From Absidia repens (taxonomy: Eukaryota > Mucoromycota > Mucoromycetes > Mucorales > Cunninghamellaceae), in NCBI GenBank assembly GCA_002105175.1, contig MCGE01000039.1, forward strand, positions 310,001-374,000: a stretch of DNA of 64,000 bases, in the 5' to 3' direction. The position numbers were made by a program, and so were the translations under genes. The notes beneath the pieces are model-generated. The model saw nothing but the letters and a program-made list of their open reading frames with translations. It was not told the origin of the DNA and ran no database searches. Positions 45,254 to 57,204 of the stretch are shown piece by piece. Position 1 is the stretch's first letter, and each line of letters starts with the position of its first letter.

Positions 45254-48200
45254 TTAATAAACACGGAACCCTTCCGGAAGCTGTTTCTTTTTGTCTTTCA
45301 ATGAACACATCTTGGTTTCCTTGACATTGGCATCAAACGGATACATGATCCAGATATTTTTCTCCCATGAACCGAGCAACTGCAGATCCAATGCCCACAA
45401 ACTATTGTTTTTGGACTTATCCTTCGTTTCGTCATGATGGATAAAAAGAGGGATGGAGACCGCATCCAATCGGTCCTTGGTAAGATCAATGCCCAGTTCA
45501 TGCCACAGATTATGGACGGATGACTTAGCATGTGGACTGACGTGTCGTTCACAGTACATTCGAGGACGAAGCCAGAGTTCATTCAACATACCAGTCCGAA
45601 CAAGACGTACATCATCATCACCACCACTGGTATTGTTGTTGTTACCATCTTGATCATCGTCATCATCATCACTATCATCATCTTCATCGTCATCTTCTTC
45701 TGCATCCTTTTTGGTAGTGACATCAAAGTTGCATAGTGACGCATTGCCAGTGAGAAATTTCGGCAGACGCGGGGGGACGGCTTTGAAATGCGTGGCATAG
45801 GTGGGCAAGAACGGGGAGGCGGACGGTGACAATCGTTGTTCACTGAATAACAACACCAGCCGATCCTTGGTATCCGACCATTCCATCAATTTGAGCCGCA
45901 CAGAAAGCATGTCAGACACCCCCAAGTTGGAAATACTTTGTCTGTCCTTGATATAATGTTTGTATTTTTTGGCCAAAGGAATGATGGCATGGAACCTGTC
46001 TTCGACTTTACTGGCCTTTGTTTGCAACATCATTTCAAGCACGGTGCGGCTGCTGAGGCGTCGATCCATACTGGCATTAAAGTGGCTGGTCAAATCAATG
46101 ATCTGTTTCGTGTAAGGATAGGGCTGCAAATAAGAAGAACCATGGTTGATATCATGATCCCCCGTTGTTGTTCTTTTTTTTTGGGCTTTTTTAAATTTGA
46201 ATTCAAAAAATCGTTGACCATATAATTCAGGACAACTGAGTTGATTGTACCAGAATTTTAATTTGCCGGTGCGTTTTTTGGCAATATGGTATTCACTGAT
46301 CACCCAGGTACGGTTCGACCAATCTTCCATGATGGATTGCAAGAATTGAACCGACTGACAAATATCCGTTTGCCGCTGATTGAGTTGTTGCTGCCATTCA
46401 AAACGTTGGAATTCCATCATCATGCGGCTGGGGAGTGCCCGATCGTGGTGATCATTGTCTTTGACTTTCAGCGTATCCACAGTGGAAGCCGTCACACCTC
46501 CGGAGGGAATAGTCATTAATGTCATCATTTGTTGAGTAAATGACTGGCTATTGATTCCTCGGCTTCGATGATTCGTCATTGTCGTTGTAGTTGTCGTTGT
46601 TGTGGTGGTGGTGGCGCTGGCGCTGAGAATCAAATCGCGACGATCAGAATCCTCTTTTGGCATCCCCAGTTTATCCATCCATGCATGATCCATGTCCACC
46701 AACGCTTGTTGTGCCTCCGGTGTTCCCACCAATAAATAGTACAAATAACGACGATAATTTTGAATGGTGTCCATGAAAACACTGTTGGCGGCGGTATTGA
46801 TCGAGATATGATGCGCATGTAAATCAGGGACAGCGATAATGGCAGCAGCGTGGATGTAAATTTCATTCATGCGGTAAATGGTGGCTTTCCGTTTTTCCAT
46901 ATTTTCTTGATCCACACAAATGGCATCCACCCATACGTATTCGATATGTTGTAAATCAGGTTCATGTTGCATGGCTTCGCATAATTTGAAGAAATCATCG
47001 AGACGGAAGGAGACGATGCGTGCATAATAATCTTTTGTTGCGGGCACAATTTGTTCATCCAACTCACCCCATCGATAGGAGAGTGCCACATACGGGAGTG
47101 TGTCATCCAAATGCTTTTTTTCACAATAAATGTGACGTTCCTCGGCGGCTTTTTTGATATTCACAAGAACAATTTCAAAATGTGGCGGTTCCGGCGCTAC
47201 TACTGCTGTTATTAATGACGTTGATGTAGTGACTGCTGACGATGATGGGGAATCGTATAATGTTGTCTTGAGGGTTTTGTGATGGTGACGTTTAATACCA
47301 ATTCCAGTGGCAATAGCATGTACAGCTGAGGAAACATGATCTGCAATTGCGCCAAGGTGAGGGTGATGAGGATGATTACTATGACGATGAAAATAATGAC
47401 GATGGGTCTTCTTATTTTCTTGCTCTTGATTATCCACAGTATCAACAGGAGAAATTGTGTCTAGCTCCTGCTTTCGATTCAGAAATAAAAAAAAAGAATT
47501 ATTTTGTCGGGAAGTTAGTAGATGTTCTTCCAGTAGTCTCTCCCCGATTAGATTGACCAATCTTGCCGCGTTCACTCACCTTAGCGTCTTCCGTCTTCTG
47601 ATCTTCGTCATGATGCTTTGCAGCCAACGAGGAATTAAGAAGAGGCATACCTTGAGGTCGTAGATGCAGCCTAGGAAGATGTGTAGATTGAGTTCGTTGA
47701 GGTTGACTTGGCGCATATAAAATCGATGAAAATCGCTTTTGACGGCGAAGACTAGGAAGACGGTTAACAGTAGGACGGTTAAGAGTAGGATTCTTCTCAT
47801 TTTCTTGTTCATGATCATCCTCATCATCAGGAAAAGGAGGAAGAGGAGGAAGAGAAATATTAAGAAGAGAGTCATTAATAAAACAAGTATTAAGATGAGT
47901 TGTTCTGTCTTCCTCGTCCGACTTTACGAACAAAAAAACAAAAAAAAGGAGTTTGCTGACGGTTAATAAATGCTTTTTTTTTTTGTCGCAATGGACATCC
48001 CTTTTCCATCTTTACTCACCTCGATGTCTTCCGTCTTATTGTCTTCATCATGATGTTTTTTTAAGGCAATACCACCAGCGTTTACTCCAATATGTTGGTG
48101 AGAATTTTCTGTCTTCTCTTCATGTCCACCCAAAGTATCAATTGGCGATGTCAGCTTTTGTTCGTCCATCTTAAAAGAAAAACGAAAGAAAAGGTTGGTT

Positions 48201-49379
48201 GTGTAGGCAGTTAGTGGAAGCTCTTCAACTTTTTTTTTTTTAGTCGCACTGGGTATCCCTTTCCATCGATACTCACCTCGACGTCTTCCGCCTTATTGAC
48301 TTCATCATGATGTTTTTTTAACATCACAGCCCCAGCGCCAGGACTTGCTCCAAATAACACACCACTAGAGGGATGCTCGATTTTTTCGACATGTTCGTGA
48401 ATAGTACCAGATGAGGTTTTGTCGATCTCATCTGTTTCATCTTCACTAACCGTTACACATTCATGCACCATTGGAATAGAAACGTCGTGTTCAGCATTGA
48501 GTTCAGCTTGGGTCGTTTCGTTAGCAGCGCAACCCTTGGAGCCATTGTCGAGTTCAGCATTGAGTTCAGCATTGGCCTTTTCGTTATCAGTCCATTCCTT
48601 GGAGTCTTTGACTATCTCAGGCAATTTTTCATGAGTGCCCAAGGTAATATGTACAATATCAGACTTGCCATCTTCACCATCACGTTGTATGCGCTCGTGA
48701 GTACGGTTGTGGAAAGAAATGAACCATCCATGCACCTTCTCTTTGACCTCTTCCGTCGGTAGAGAGCTCGTACCACTGGCAATAGGAACTGTGGAATGAT
48801 GGCCTTGAGTCTCTTCCTTTTGATTATCCATAGTATCAACGGGAGATGTCTTGTCTTGTTCATCCAACTTGATAAGAAAAAAAAAAACAATTTCAATTTC
48901 GTTAAGCGGTTAATGGATGCGCTCCTTCATTTCCAATGATTATTATTTTGTCGCATTGGGATTCATTTGCTGCGTTCACTCACCTTAGATTCTTCCATCT
49001 TGTCTTCATCAGGCTTGTGTTCATGTTCCAAAGCAATAGCACCAACATCAGCAGCGACACAGGTAGAACCAAATGCGACCTTGTCAATGTTCTCCTTTTC
49101 TTGCTCTTGATCAACGGGAGATGTCTCATCTTGATGATCAGGCTGGGAGTTTGTGTGTTGGTCGGTCAGGTTAGTCGAGAAAGTTGATATTTAATTTCAT
49201 TATTATTATTTTGGCTTACCGTCTTGTCATCATGATGTTTCTTGGCAGCGGCAATACCAGTAACCACGTCAGTGACAATAGCGTTATGCTGGGAAGACGG
49301 TGATGGCGGTGGTGATGATGATAGTAGTGTCACCGCATCTAGATAAAAAATAACAACCATCAATTAGACACACTCACCA

Positions 49380-49414
<35 letters not shown>

Positions 49415-49534
49415 GATGATGATCTCCATCCGATGATGGTTACTCTTACATTCTTCTTCTTCATCCTCCTCCTCTTCCTCGCTGTCCGTAAAATCATAAT
49501 CGAAATATGCAGGGACAATTGTCTTGTGGTTCAT
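45254..49534 (-). CDS. HET-domain protein, subfamily B, with a duplicated phase-0 exon array
   Basis: Seven exons on the minus strand: 49534-49450, 49338-49220, 49142-48984, 48867-48277, 48169-48020, 47921-47580 and 47470-45254. They sum to 3663 nt, or 1220 aa, with all junctions in frame. The acidic start is YDFTDSEEEEEDEEEE. Exons 3 to 6 all begin and end in phase 0. Most open with a D-E-Q-x-x-T-S-P-(V/I)-D-T motif and close with K-K-H-H-D-E-x-x-K-x-E-D-(V/I)-E after a Gly/Ala-rich hydrophobic stretch. The last exon repeats the opening motif (QELDTISPVDTVDNQEQENK), then a His-rich block, then the HET region: YVALSYRWGEL near 615, YVWVDAICVDQ near 665, SNRTWVISE near 875. A Thr run and an Asp run are encoded by triplet repeats. 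It ends LPEGFRVY. It has no trefoil modules. The role is inferred as for its relatives; the repeat array may be a flexible or assembly region. Confidence 0.86.
49379..49430. repeat. ATG/CAT microsatellite in intron 1 of the HET gene
   Basis: About 14 ATG triplets with one AAG interruption. The equivalent first introns at 43499-43522 (ATG), 20195-20207 and 29069-29082 (ATC) carry the same triplet in other lengths, so intron 1 of subfamily B is a shared microsatellite. Confidence 0.8.
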
Positions 49535-49679
49535 TGTTGAAAAAATATAAAAAAAAAAAAAATTAAAAAAAAATAGGAAATAAAACAAAGAAAAGAAAAG
49601 GATCGTGTTCGTGAAGCAGATGAGGATGATGCGGAGCACGGGTTTCGTTTCCGTGTTGTGTGTGACCATAAACTATAAT

Positions 49680-50165
49680 TTTTCCTAAAACATTCATGAA
49701 GTCATTGCCAAATTTTTAATATAGCAGTTAAACTCTCCCCTTATTGTATACACTACAACCTATTTTTTATTCTTTTGTTCATAAACACACACACACACGC
49801 ACGCACTCAATGGCGTGCGCAAGCGCATGTAGGCGTACGCCACATAGTTTGAATATATCCCACACTTTATTTATATCTCTTTTCTTCACAAATAATATAG
49901 CACATCTCACTTTAATCAAAATGTGATAAACCTTCGACTTTTTCTTTTTAAAAAAGATTATGGAGAGATCGACACCTTTATTTTTTATTTTTAATTTTTG
50001 GAGGGGCTACGGAAGGATTACTTGAAAAAAAAACAAGTATCATTTTAACTTGTCATGGTGTGTAACACACTTATTTTGTGATTTCCTTTACTATAAAAAC
50101 ATCCGCCTACTGCCACAAAGCTTATTCTTGACGTTTGCTTTTGTAGGACCAACTGGTGGAGCGGT
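49680..50165 (+). other. Locally inverted flank segment
   Basis: The sequence at 49620-49670 and at 50185-50290 matches the subfamily B upstream flank in minus orientation. This piece instead matches it in plus orientation (TTATTCTTTTGTTCA, GCCACATAGTTTGAATATAT, CACACTTTATTTATATCTC, TTAACTTGTCATGGTGTGTA). An inversion of roughly 480 bp explains this. Confidence 0.5.
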
Positions 50166-50371
50166 AAAAAAAAAAAAAAAAAAAAAAAATCGGCATCAAG
50201 CTTCTGTCCATCCAATTTTATAATCCATACTGTATGATATAAAATCAGCCTAGCGCTAATACACGCTATTGTTAGTAAAAAACACAATAAACATAACCCC
50301 AATTTAGTTGTTGCATCCCTTTCAACTAGACAATTAAACTTATGAGAATACTAATGGAAAAAAAGTAAAAC

Positions 50372-50600
50372 ATATTTTTATTCAAATGTAGATATAAAAC
50401 TATGACAACCAACACGAAGCTAAGCTAATGACAGCTCCATGATACTAATCTACCAACAAAGAACTGATCAATTGGCATTCCCAAATCAGAGATCCGAAAT
50501 GAAAGGGGTTTCTCTTGAATGTTTGTCATGCATTTATCAAAATGTCCCTGATTCAAGTTCTAACTGCTAATCTAAGTTCACACAATCCCAATGACCCTTC
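50372..50600 (-). repeat. R1 dispersed repeat, copy J
   Basis: TTTTTATTCAAATGTAGAT, CTATGACAACCAACACGAAG, CGAAATGAAAGGGGTTTC, AATGTTTGTCATGCATTTAT, CAAAATGTCCCTGATTCAAG. No gene remains upstream on the minus strand, so it may mark the end of a deleted unit. Confidence 0.8.
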
Positions 50601-52137
50601 TTCATTCGACAAAAAAAGAGAAACTAAGCAACCTTGTTTTTTTTCGGGATTTGCTCCACGTAAAACGAATTCCGACTGGCCGTGAAACGGTTTTAAGATT
50701 TTTGAATTTTCTAAAAACCGTTTTATATTTTTAGGGCACTCCACTCTGCGCCCTCCCGCCCACCCCCCATATCTTTCCACAATTATGCAGCAGTTTACGT
50801 ATATTACTCTTATACTCATTCTTTTTTTTATGTATACAATTTCTTACTCTATCTGAAATAAAGCATTTTCGTCATTTTTTATTCCTTTATGCCTTTTATT
50901 TTACCATGTTTCTAACGTATCCAAAATGCAATATTGTTGCCTAGTGAGCAAAAAAAAAAAAAAAAAAAGGGCGGTGTTGTTAGTATGCTGTATGTAGCTT
51001 TATACTAGCCCTACTAAGGACTACATGTAATAAATCACACGATACATATCGTACTTACACGCAGTATATTCTCCAGGACCTTTTATTGAAAACATATACA
51101 CTTTTTGGACATCGCCTTTAGCTGTAGACACACTCCTCTCATTTATGTATTTTATTGAAATTATATATAAAAATATACCTGTTTTATTCTTTATCTGCCA
51201 TAGTTGAAGCAGTTGCTATACTATACTCCATGTGCCAAAGGGTTCTGCTGTCTTTGTTGCTGCGCCAGAAAATAGAAGTGTTATGTTGATGGCAGTCGCA
51301 GATAAAGATTTGCTGCATAGTTTCGTTTTCTTGGTGGATCCGCAAAGTCAGAACCAAAAAAAAAAAAAGATGGGATGGTTCTATACGGGACTGATCGACT
51401 TCATTTACAGAACAATGAGAAGGTAATCCTAAATAAAAAGCTTAGTAATAATATTCTTGGACAAAGAGATTTTTCTTTTTTCTACACACATACATTGATA
51501 GATCTGACCTCAATTCATTCAGTTGCTGTTGATTGTAGTCGTTTGTAAATATTGGCATGATTGTAGTTGACCCCCAAAAAAAAAAAAAAAAAAGGCATAT
51601 TTGTGATACCCAAATCTATTCCGCATCTCCTTCATCTTTACTTTATTTATACCTCGCTCCAGACTTCTCCACTTTTGACATTTGACATAGACTTCCCTTC
51701 ACTTTATTCCCATCACACTTCGTCCCCCGCTAAATTACATGCCCAATATCACATCAAATCATTACAGGAAGACTCACCTAGCTATAGAAAAAGATATAAA
51801 TATGACATGTTTGAATACTAAATAAAAAGACCAACCAATTATATCACTTACTTCGTAGGTTTGCGTCGCGTAGGTTTCGCAGTCTTTTTTTTTTTTTTTT
51901 TGTGGGACGAAACTGGGTGAAATCAAAAGGAGCTTTTGTAAACTGTAGTGAGTACTTTAATGGTAAAGCCGATGATTCCAGTGCCAGCACTATACAATGT
52001 TTCCCATCTTGTATTTTATTTATTTATTTTTACAGTCATGATGTATCATATACATGTGCTGACAACATGGCTCTGACTCCTTATATTTTCTTAAAGAGAA
52101 CATCCATCAAGATCCTTCCTTCCCTTATTCTCTCTCT

Positions 52138-52177
<40 letters not shown>

Positions 52178-52188
52178 TATATCATACT
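50601..52188. other. Intergenic, no convincing gene
   Basis: An imperfect hairpin (ACGGTTTTAAGA and TCTAAAAACCGT arms) lies at about 50685-50735. A short frame at 51232-51426 opens PKGSAVFVAAPENRSVM but has no partner exons I can join. T34 at 52141-52174 precedes the F-box gene start. Confidence 0.35.
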
Positions 52189-53693
52189 ATGGGCCGCTCC
52201 AAAAGACAAGTGAAGTTGAAGTTGATGAATCCTACTGCTACCACTTCTGAACAATTGGATTCACATTATGATATCAAAGATGGTTTGACCAACCTGGATA
52301 TAGGTAATCACGTAAGCTGAATGTAGTGATAGATGCACTGTAGAACTACTAGTGCAATTTTAACACTAGGACACTTTTTTTTTTTTTCATCATGGCAATC
52401 AGGATCGTACCGAAAAAGAAATCATCTATAGTAATCATGAATCCAACTCTACTGATATCAATTATAATAATTTCCAATTGAATTTTGCAGGTAAAAAAAA
52501 AAAGGAGGACACCCCATTATAAGCTTTCCCAAATAAAAATACTAACTCATAGTCTACATAAAGATAAGAATCATCTCAAACGTTATGCTCGAGACATTAC
52601 TGACTATACGGCTACTGAAATTGAAATCAAGCATAATGGCGTGATTGTGCTTACACCCCATTTCCGTCAATTCCCATCTGAATTGGTAACATTGATCGTC
52701 AGTCACTGCCTTGAACAACGCGATCTTTGGGCATTATCACTTGTTAGCAAGCAATTCTATACAATAGCCAATCCTTTGCTCTGGTGTGCACCCAAAATCC
52801 AACATTCCGTTGCCTTGGATAAATTTCTTTACTCCGTAGCCACGTTCCAGCCGCCAATGGGGTTTATTATTCGCAAAATGAATTTTTCATGTCCCCAGTG
52901 GAACGATGTCCACTTTTCCCTTTTAATCCCACACCTACGCCACTTGGAAGAACTGAACATCAACGGTAGTGTACTTAACGTTAAGGAAAGTTTTCGCCAC
53001 CTACCACGTCATTGTCCAAACCTCACAAGTGTAGATCTTGAATGTAGCACCATTTCAAGCGCTGCATATACCGAATTGGGGCTGCATTGCCATCACCTTT
53101 GTCAGTTAACGTTAAGATTCGTCCCATATCTCTCTTCTGATTCTCTTAAATTCCTTCTCAACTGTCCTTTGCAAAAACTCACATTCATTTTTAATTACTG
53201 CCACGAACAGAAAAAATGCGAAGATATGATGCGTGGTCTATGGCAGTTTACTCTGTTAACTCACTTGGTAATGAAAAATATGAACGCTCTACACGGAAGA
53301 CTCGTTATGCAGCAAAATAGCGAGATCCATCCACCTTGGCCTCGTTTATCTTTACTTCACATTGACTCCTGCGACAAGATTACCGATAGTGATCTTACTT
53401 CATTTGCCAATTCTCATCCTCATCTTATGGAGCTCCGTCTTGGGCGTGCCGATCTGATTACGGATAGTTCTCTATTTGCTATTGCATCCGCTCTACCTTG
53501 TCTCACTACTTTGTATTTGAATTGCAATACAACCATCTCGGAAAATGGTATACTCAAATTAATTGAGAAGTGTCTTCAGTTGACATCTCTCACTCTGATG
53601 CATTGTACTCGCATCCCATGGAAGGTTACTCAACTGGATCATGAAGCAATTGAAAGTTACCGCAACGGAGGTATCCCAATGATCAACCATTAG
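52189..53693 (+). CDS. F-box and leucine-rich repeat protein
   Basis: Exons 52189-52311, 52403-52490 and 52564-53693 sum to 1341 nt, or 446 aa. The third acceptor (52562-52563) is the one that keeps frame and lies about 17 nt after an ACTAAC branch site. The F-box spans roughly residues 104-145 (FRQFPSELVTLIVSHC, LVSKQFYTIANPLLW), followed by C-x-x-L-T-x-L type leucine-rich repeats to the end (HCPNLTSVDLECS, PLQKLTF, LTTLYLNCNTTIS). F-box proteins recruit substrates to SCF (Skp1-cullin) ubiquitin ligases, with the LRR as the probable substrate-binding part. The partner is unknown. It shares exon layout and the L-K-R-Y-A junction with the pseudogene at 59456, and the repeat pattern with 55173 and 57847. 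Confidence 0.85.
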
Positions 53694-54299
53694 GATGCAA
53701 ATCATTGTGTCGCCATTAGTGTAGTCTCTTTTTTTTTCATATGTTCTTTTTATTGGATGAAATAAAACATGTCTTCATGTTGACTATTGATACCTTGCTC
53801 TAAAAAGTTCCCTTTTTTTCACTTTGCCCAGAACATTGCCCTGTCTTCAATTTTTTATATAACTCTTGCATTCATGTAGTAGTCAAATATGGCTTTTACT
53901 AAAATAAAGTATAAAAATAAATTAATCAACTAAACTACTACTATGAACAATACAATACACATAAAGATGCTATATATAAATACTGGGAAAGTGGAAGAAG
54001 CGCAGAATAAACATATACCGGCAAAAAAAAAAAAAAAACGGAATTCAATTTCCGCCATAAAGCAGCACAAAAGAACCGCCGCCTCCTAAAATAAGCTGCA
54101 TGAAAACAAAAAAAAAAAGTAAATAAAAGTTGCAGAATTACCCATCGCGTCGCGTTTTTGAATGTCCGGCAGAGCGCATATAATAAGAAGCTGGTTACAA
54201 TTGAGCTTTCTGTTTGGTGAACTCATATTACTATTAAAGATCTCTTTTGTAAGTGAAGTTAAATATATCATGGCACTGTCAATAATTTACTCCTTTTCT
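53694..54299. other. Intergenic, 3' flank of the F-box gene
   Basis: AATAAAAC at 53760 is the likely poly(A) signal of the upstream gene. No other gene seen. Confidence 0.45.
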
Positions 54300-54865
54300 A
54301 TTTTATTTTCTTTAGAGTGTTCTAACCGGAAAAGCTTGGACTTTTTGATAGGAACACATGGTGCAGATTTTTCGTCTAGATGGTGATGCTAATTTGATGC
54401 TGATGGAGGAGGAGATAGAACTGATGGCAAAGGTAATGTTTTTAGTGATGATTCCAGTGTAGATGATAGAGGATATAATTATTTTTTTAGACAGTTCTTT
54501 CTATAAACGTCATTTCCCATCCAAGCTGAAACTTTGTAAACTTTGTCGCCAATTTGCATGATAGTGTAAAAATGCCCACCGACAGTTTTCATAACCATGA
54601 TCCGGCCGCGAATCATATAGCATTTGCCTAGCAGACTGCCCTTGCCTATAACTTTAAGAGGATAATTTTAATTATCATTGTTGTCGTTGCTGTTGATATT
54701 ATCGGATACAGTCAGAACAGGTGCTCCGTTGAAATAGGTGTATCATATTTGGTAAATAAATCTTTAAGGGAAGAGTCAATGGTTTACAGCGTCGGCCATA
54801 CACTTTCAACAAGAGTAGTTTTCCAATAAGAAGTTGACTGATCATAATAAATAAAAACAGTAGAG
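54300..54865 (-). pseudogene. Degraded coding relic of unknown family
   Basis: The minus strand has protein-like pieces in order: SYWKTTLVESVWPTL, then a stop, then DSSLKDLFTKYDTPISTEHL, a frame change to NGAPVLTVSDNI, then GKGSLLGKCYMIRGRIMVMK and TVGGHFYTIMQIGDKVYKVS. Stops and a frameshift separate them. I do not recognise the family. The composition is unlike the surrounding AT-rich DNA, and the pieces read as one former gene. Confidence 0.35.
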
Positions 54866-55172
54866 ATTCAAATAACATAGAGAAGTGAATATCAAAACCA
54901 TTTTTTTTTTATATAGCTCAATGTCACGTAGTGTGCTTCCATTGCCCAATAGCCGATGCTATGAAGGTAGTACAGACGGTCATTCAATTTCTATTCTCTG
55001 AAATGAAGCAATTCCAAAATGTAAGCACTGATTATCGATTCTTTGACTCCAGTCAATCGGCGGGCTTTGGCTTGGCTCGTCCCTTTTTTTTAAAAAAAAA
55101 AAAAAAATTACCCACCCGTGATCATTTCATCTTTTACTTTTGTTTTTTATCAAAATAATAAAGTCTTCCAAA

Positions 55173-56539
55173 ATGAGAAGAAGTACAGCTCCCCATCCCA
55201 CCGTCACTACTGAGCAACCATCTTCTTCTTCTAATACTCACAACAACGAAGGATGTAAATCCCCTCCATTCAGTAACAAGGTAAACTCCTTTTTCAACCT
55301 GTTCTTTGTTACTGGAATGGCCCTGTAACTGACTTCTCTCTCTTGTTTTATTGTTATTAGGGAAAAGGAAACTGTCGTCGTTTACCTCAACTTCCCCCTG
55401 AAATCATCTTACTTGTTCTTCAGCAACTTCCTTGGTCAAACCATCAGCCAACTCTTCATGCCTGCACTGTCGTCAACAAAATGTTTTATTCGACTATCAA
55501 TCCCTTATTATGGAACAAACCCACGCTGCCTTCTGCGACTAATGTCCAACGTCTTCTTACTTGCCTTGATCTCCATGCTTCTCAAGATCCAGGGCAAACA
55601 CCTGGTCAACATATCCGTCAACTACGTTTGCATGGCAACTTTGTAACGGATGCTCACCTTCAACGGTTATTGCCCCTTGTACCCCAATTGACTTCCCTCG
55701 AGTTGTCTTGCTCAACACAGCTTACCGCAACAAGCATTCAATGGATTCCACATCACTGCCAACATCTCATGTCTCTTCATTTGGAAAGTATTACTTTGAC
55801 TCCCTCCATCCTGACTTCTATGGGTCAGTATTGTCGTCAGTTCCAGAAACTTTTCCTGGGTAACTGCACCATGCGACAACCAAACATGTTCATGCCGCTC
55901 GTCCAACATTGTCCTTTGAAAGACCTGACCATGATGAACTGCCACATGCATGGAAATGAAGAAACAACATTCATGGATATCATTCATTGTCACCATTTGA
56001 CCTCCTTGTATCTTTCTGGATTGGAAAGCACCATGAACCAGCTCCTTCTTTTGGCGGCGGCACCGACAACGACGACGAGTCCCAACACCAACACAGCAGC
56101 AGCAACAGCAGCAGCAACAACAACAACGACACATGCATGGCCTCATCTGGCGAAATTCGTCACCCGTGATGGGTTGGGCATTGACGATCGCACATGGATT
56201 TCATTTTTCAAGTCCCATCCACAGCTCCGGGAGATCAGTTTAGGCGATGCGTTTGGCTTGACCGACGACAGTTTGGACGCCATGGGTGCGCGGTGGCTTC
56301 CCCATCTCACGCATGTACGTGTGATCGACAATAAAAAAATAACTCCTGCTGGCGTACGACGGTGGATCCAAAACGCGTCTTCTTGTCTGGTGTCCGTCGA
56401 ATTGATTCATTGTGATCGCCTTCAGAAACATGATTTCCCTGATCTGGTGTTCCCCGCCGTCTTTAACCATAGGATTAAATTGGATGAAACAGATATCGGC
56501 AGGATGAGAGGAACCAACAAAGCGCAAATGTTAGAATGA
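55173..56539 (+). CDS. F-box and leucine-rich repeat protein
   Basis: Two exons, 55173-55280 and 55361-56539, sum to 1287 nt, or 428 aa; the splice is in phase 0. After a Ser/Asn-rich start there is an F-box (LPQLPPEIILLVLQQLPW, TVVNKMFYSTINPLLW), then LRRs with the C-P-x-L-T-x-L and H-C-P-L-K-D-L signatures of this cluster. A Thr/Ala/Asn low-complexity insert coded by ACA/GCA/ACC triplets (56060-56140) interrupts the repeats. The C-terminal repeat has VRRWIQNASSCLVSVELIHC, closely matching the pseudogene at 60.8 kb (VRRWIQNCQGLVFVMLRHC). It is a probable SCF adaptor with unknown substrate. Confidence 0.87.
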
Positions 56540-57204
56540 ACCGCAACCCCCCCCACGCTACAATAGCAACAACCACAACAACAACCGCCATCATCCCTTC
56601 TTCAACCATTATTATATGACGAACATAAACTACTACCCCATATCGTCGAATCTCCATATATCACCCTCATTTTACATTTACTGAATGGAATGACCATGAC
56701 AAAGAATGTAAGAGGATCACACACCACCTAACCCGCCGATCTCACTCCAATGGCATGGAACACAACATCAATTCAGCTGCACTCGCCAAAAGAAAATGTC
56801 ATCCATGGGCGGGCCCTGGATCAAAACAGCTTTGGAATCGGACCGACCACCACACCACCCAGCATTTCTGGTGCTCGACTGGCTATGCAATCGGGATGGA
56901 TCTTGGGATGATGTAGATGACACTGGGACTTGTTTGGTGCCACAGGTCTTTCACTCTAATTTTTTTATGGACGGTGTGTTGGGTGATTCTTGTGTGAAAA
57001 ACGCAAACGTGTGGTCCATTAGCAAGGCAATCGATGAACAACAAACAGCGTGAAAAGCGGTAACAGCAACAGCTGCATTAATCAACAGAAAAGCATGGTA
57101 CCAAGGGGGGTGGATATTCTATTACATACGGAAACTGGCATGGGCAGAAACGTGGGACAACCAACCAATCATGACGGACATCCATCATCAACGGTCAACA
57201 ACAG
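56540..57204. other. Intergenic, no supported gene
   Basis: A frame at 56796-57053 (85 codons) has an unremarkable composition and no family signature. It is C/A-rich at 56541-56600, probably 3' UTR of the F-box gene. Confidence 0.35.

Noticed and set aside
51232..51426. 64-codon frame starting PKGSAVFVAAPENRS
   Set aside because: No joinable exons and the end runs into an A tract; the slight resemblance to a trefoil lobe is too short to support.
56796..57053. 85-codon frame downstream of the F-box gene
   Set aside because: No homologous pattern, not preserved in the related loci, and probably within 3' UTR.
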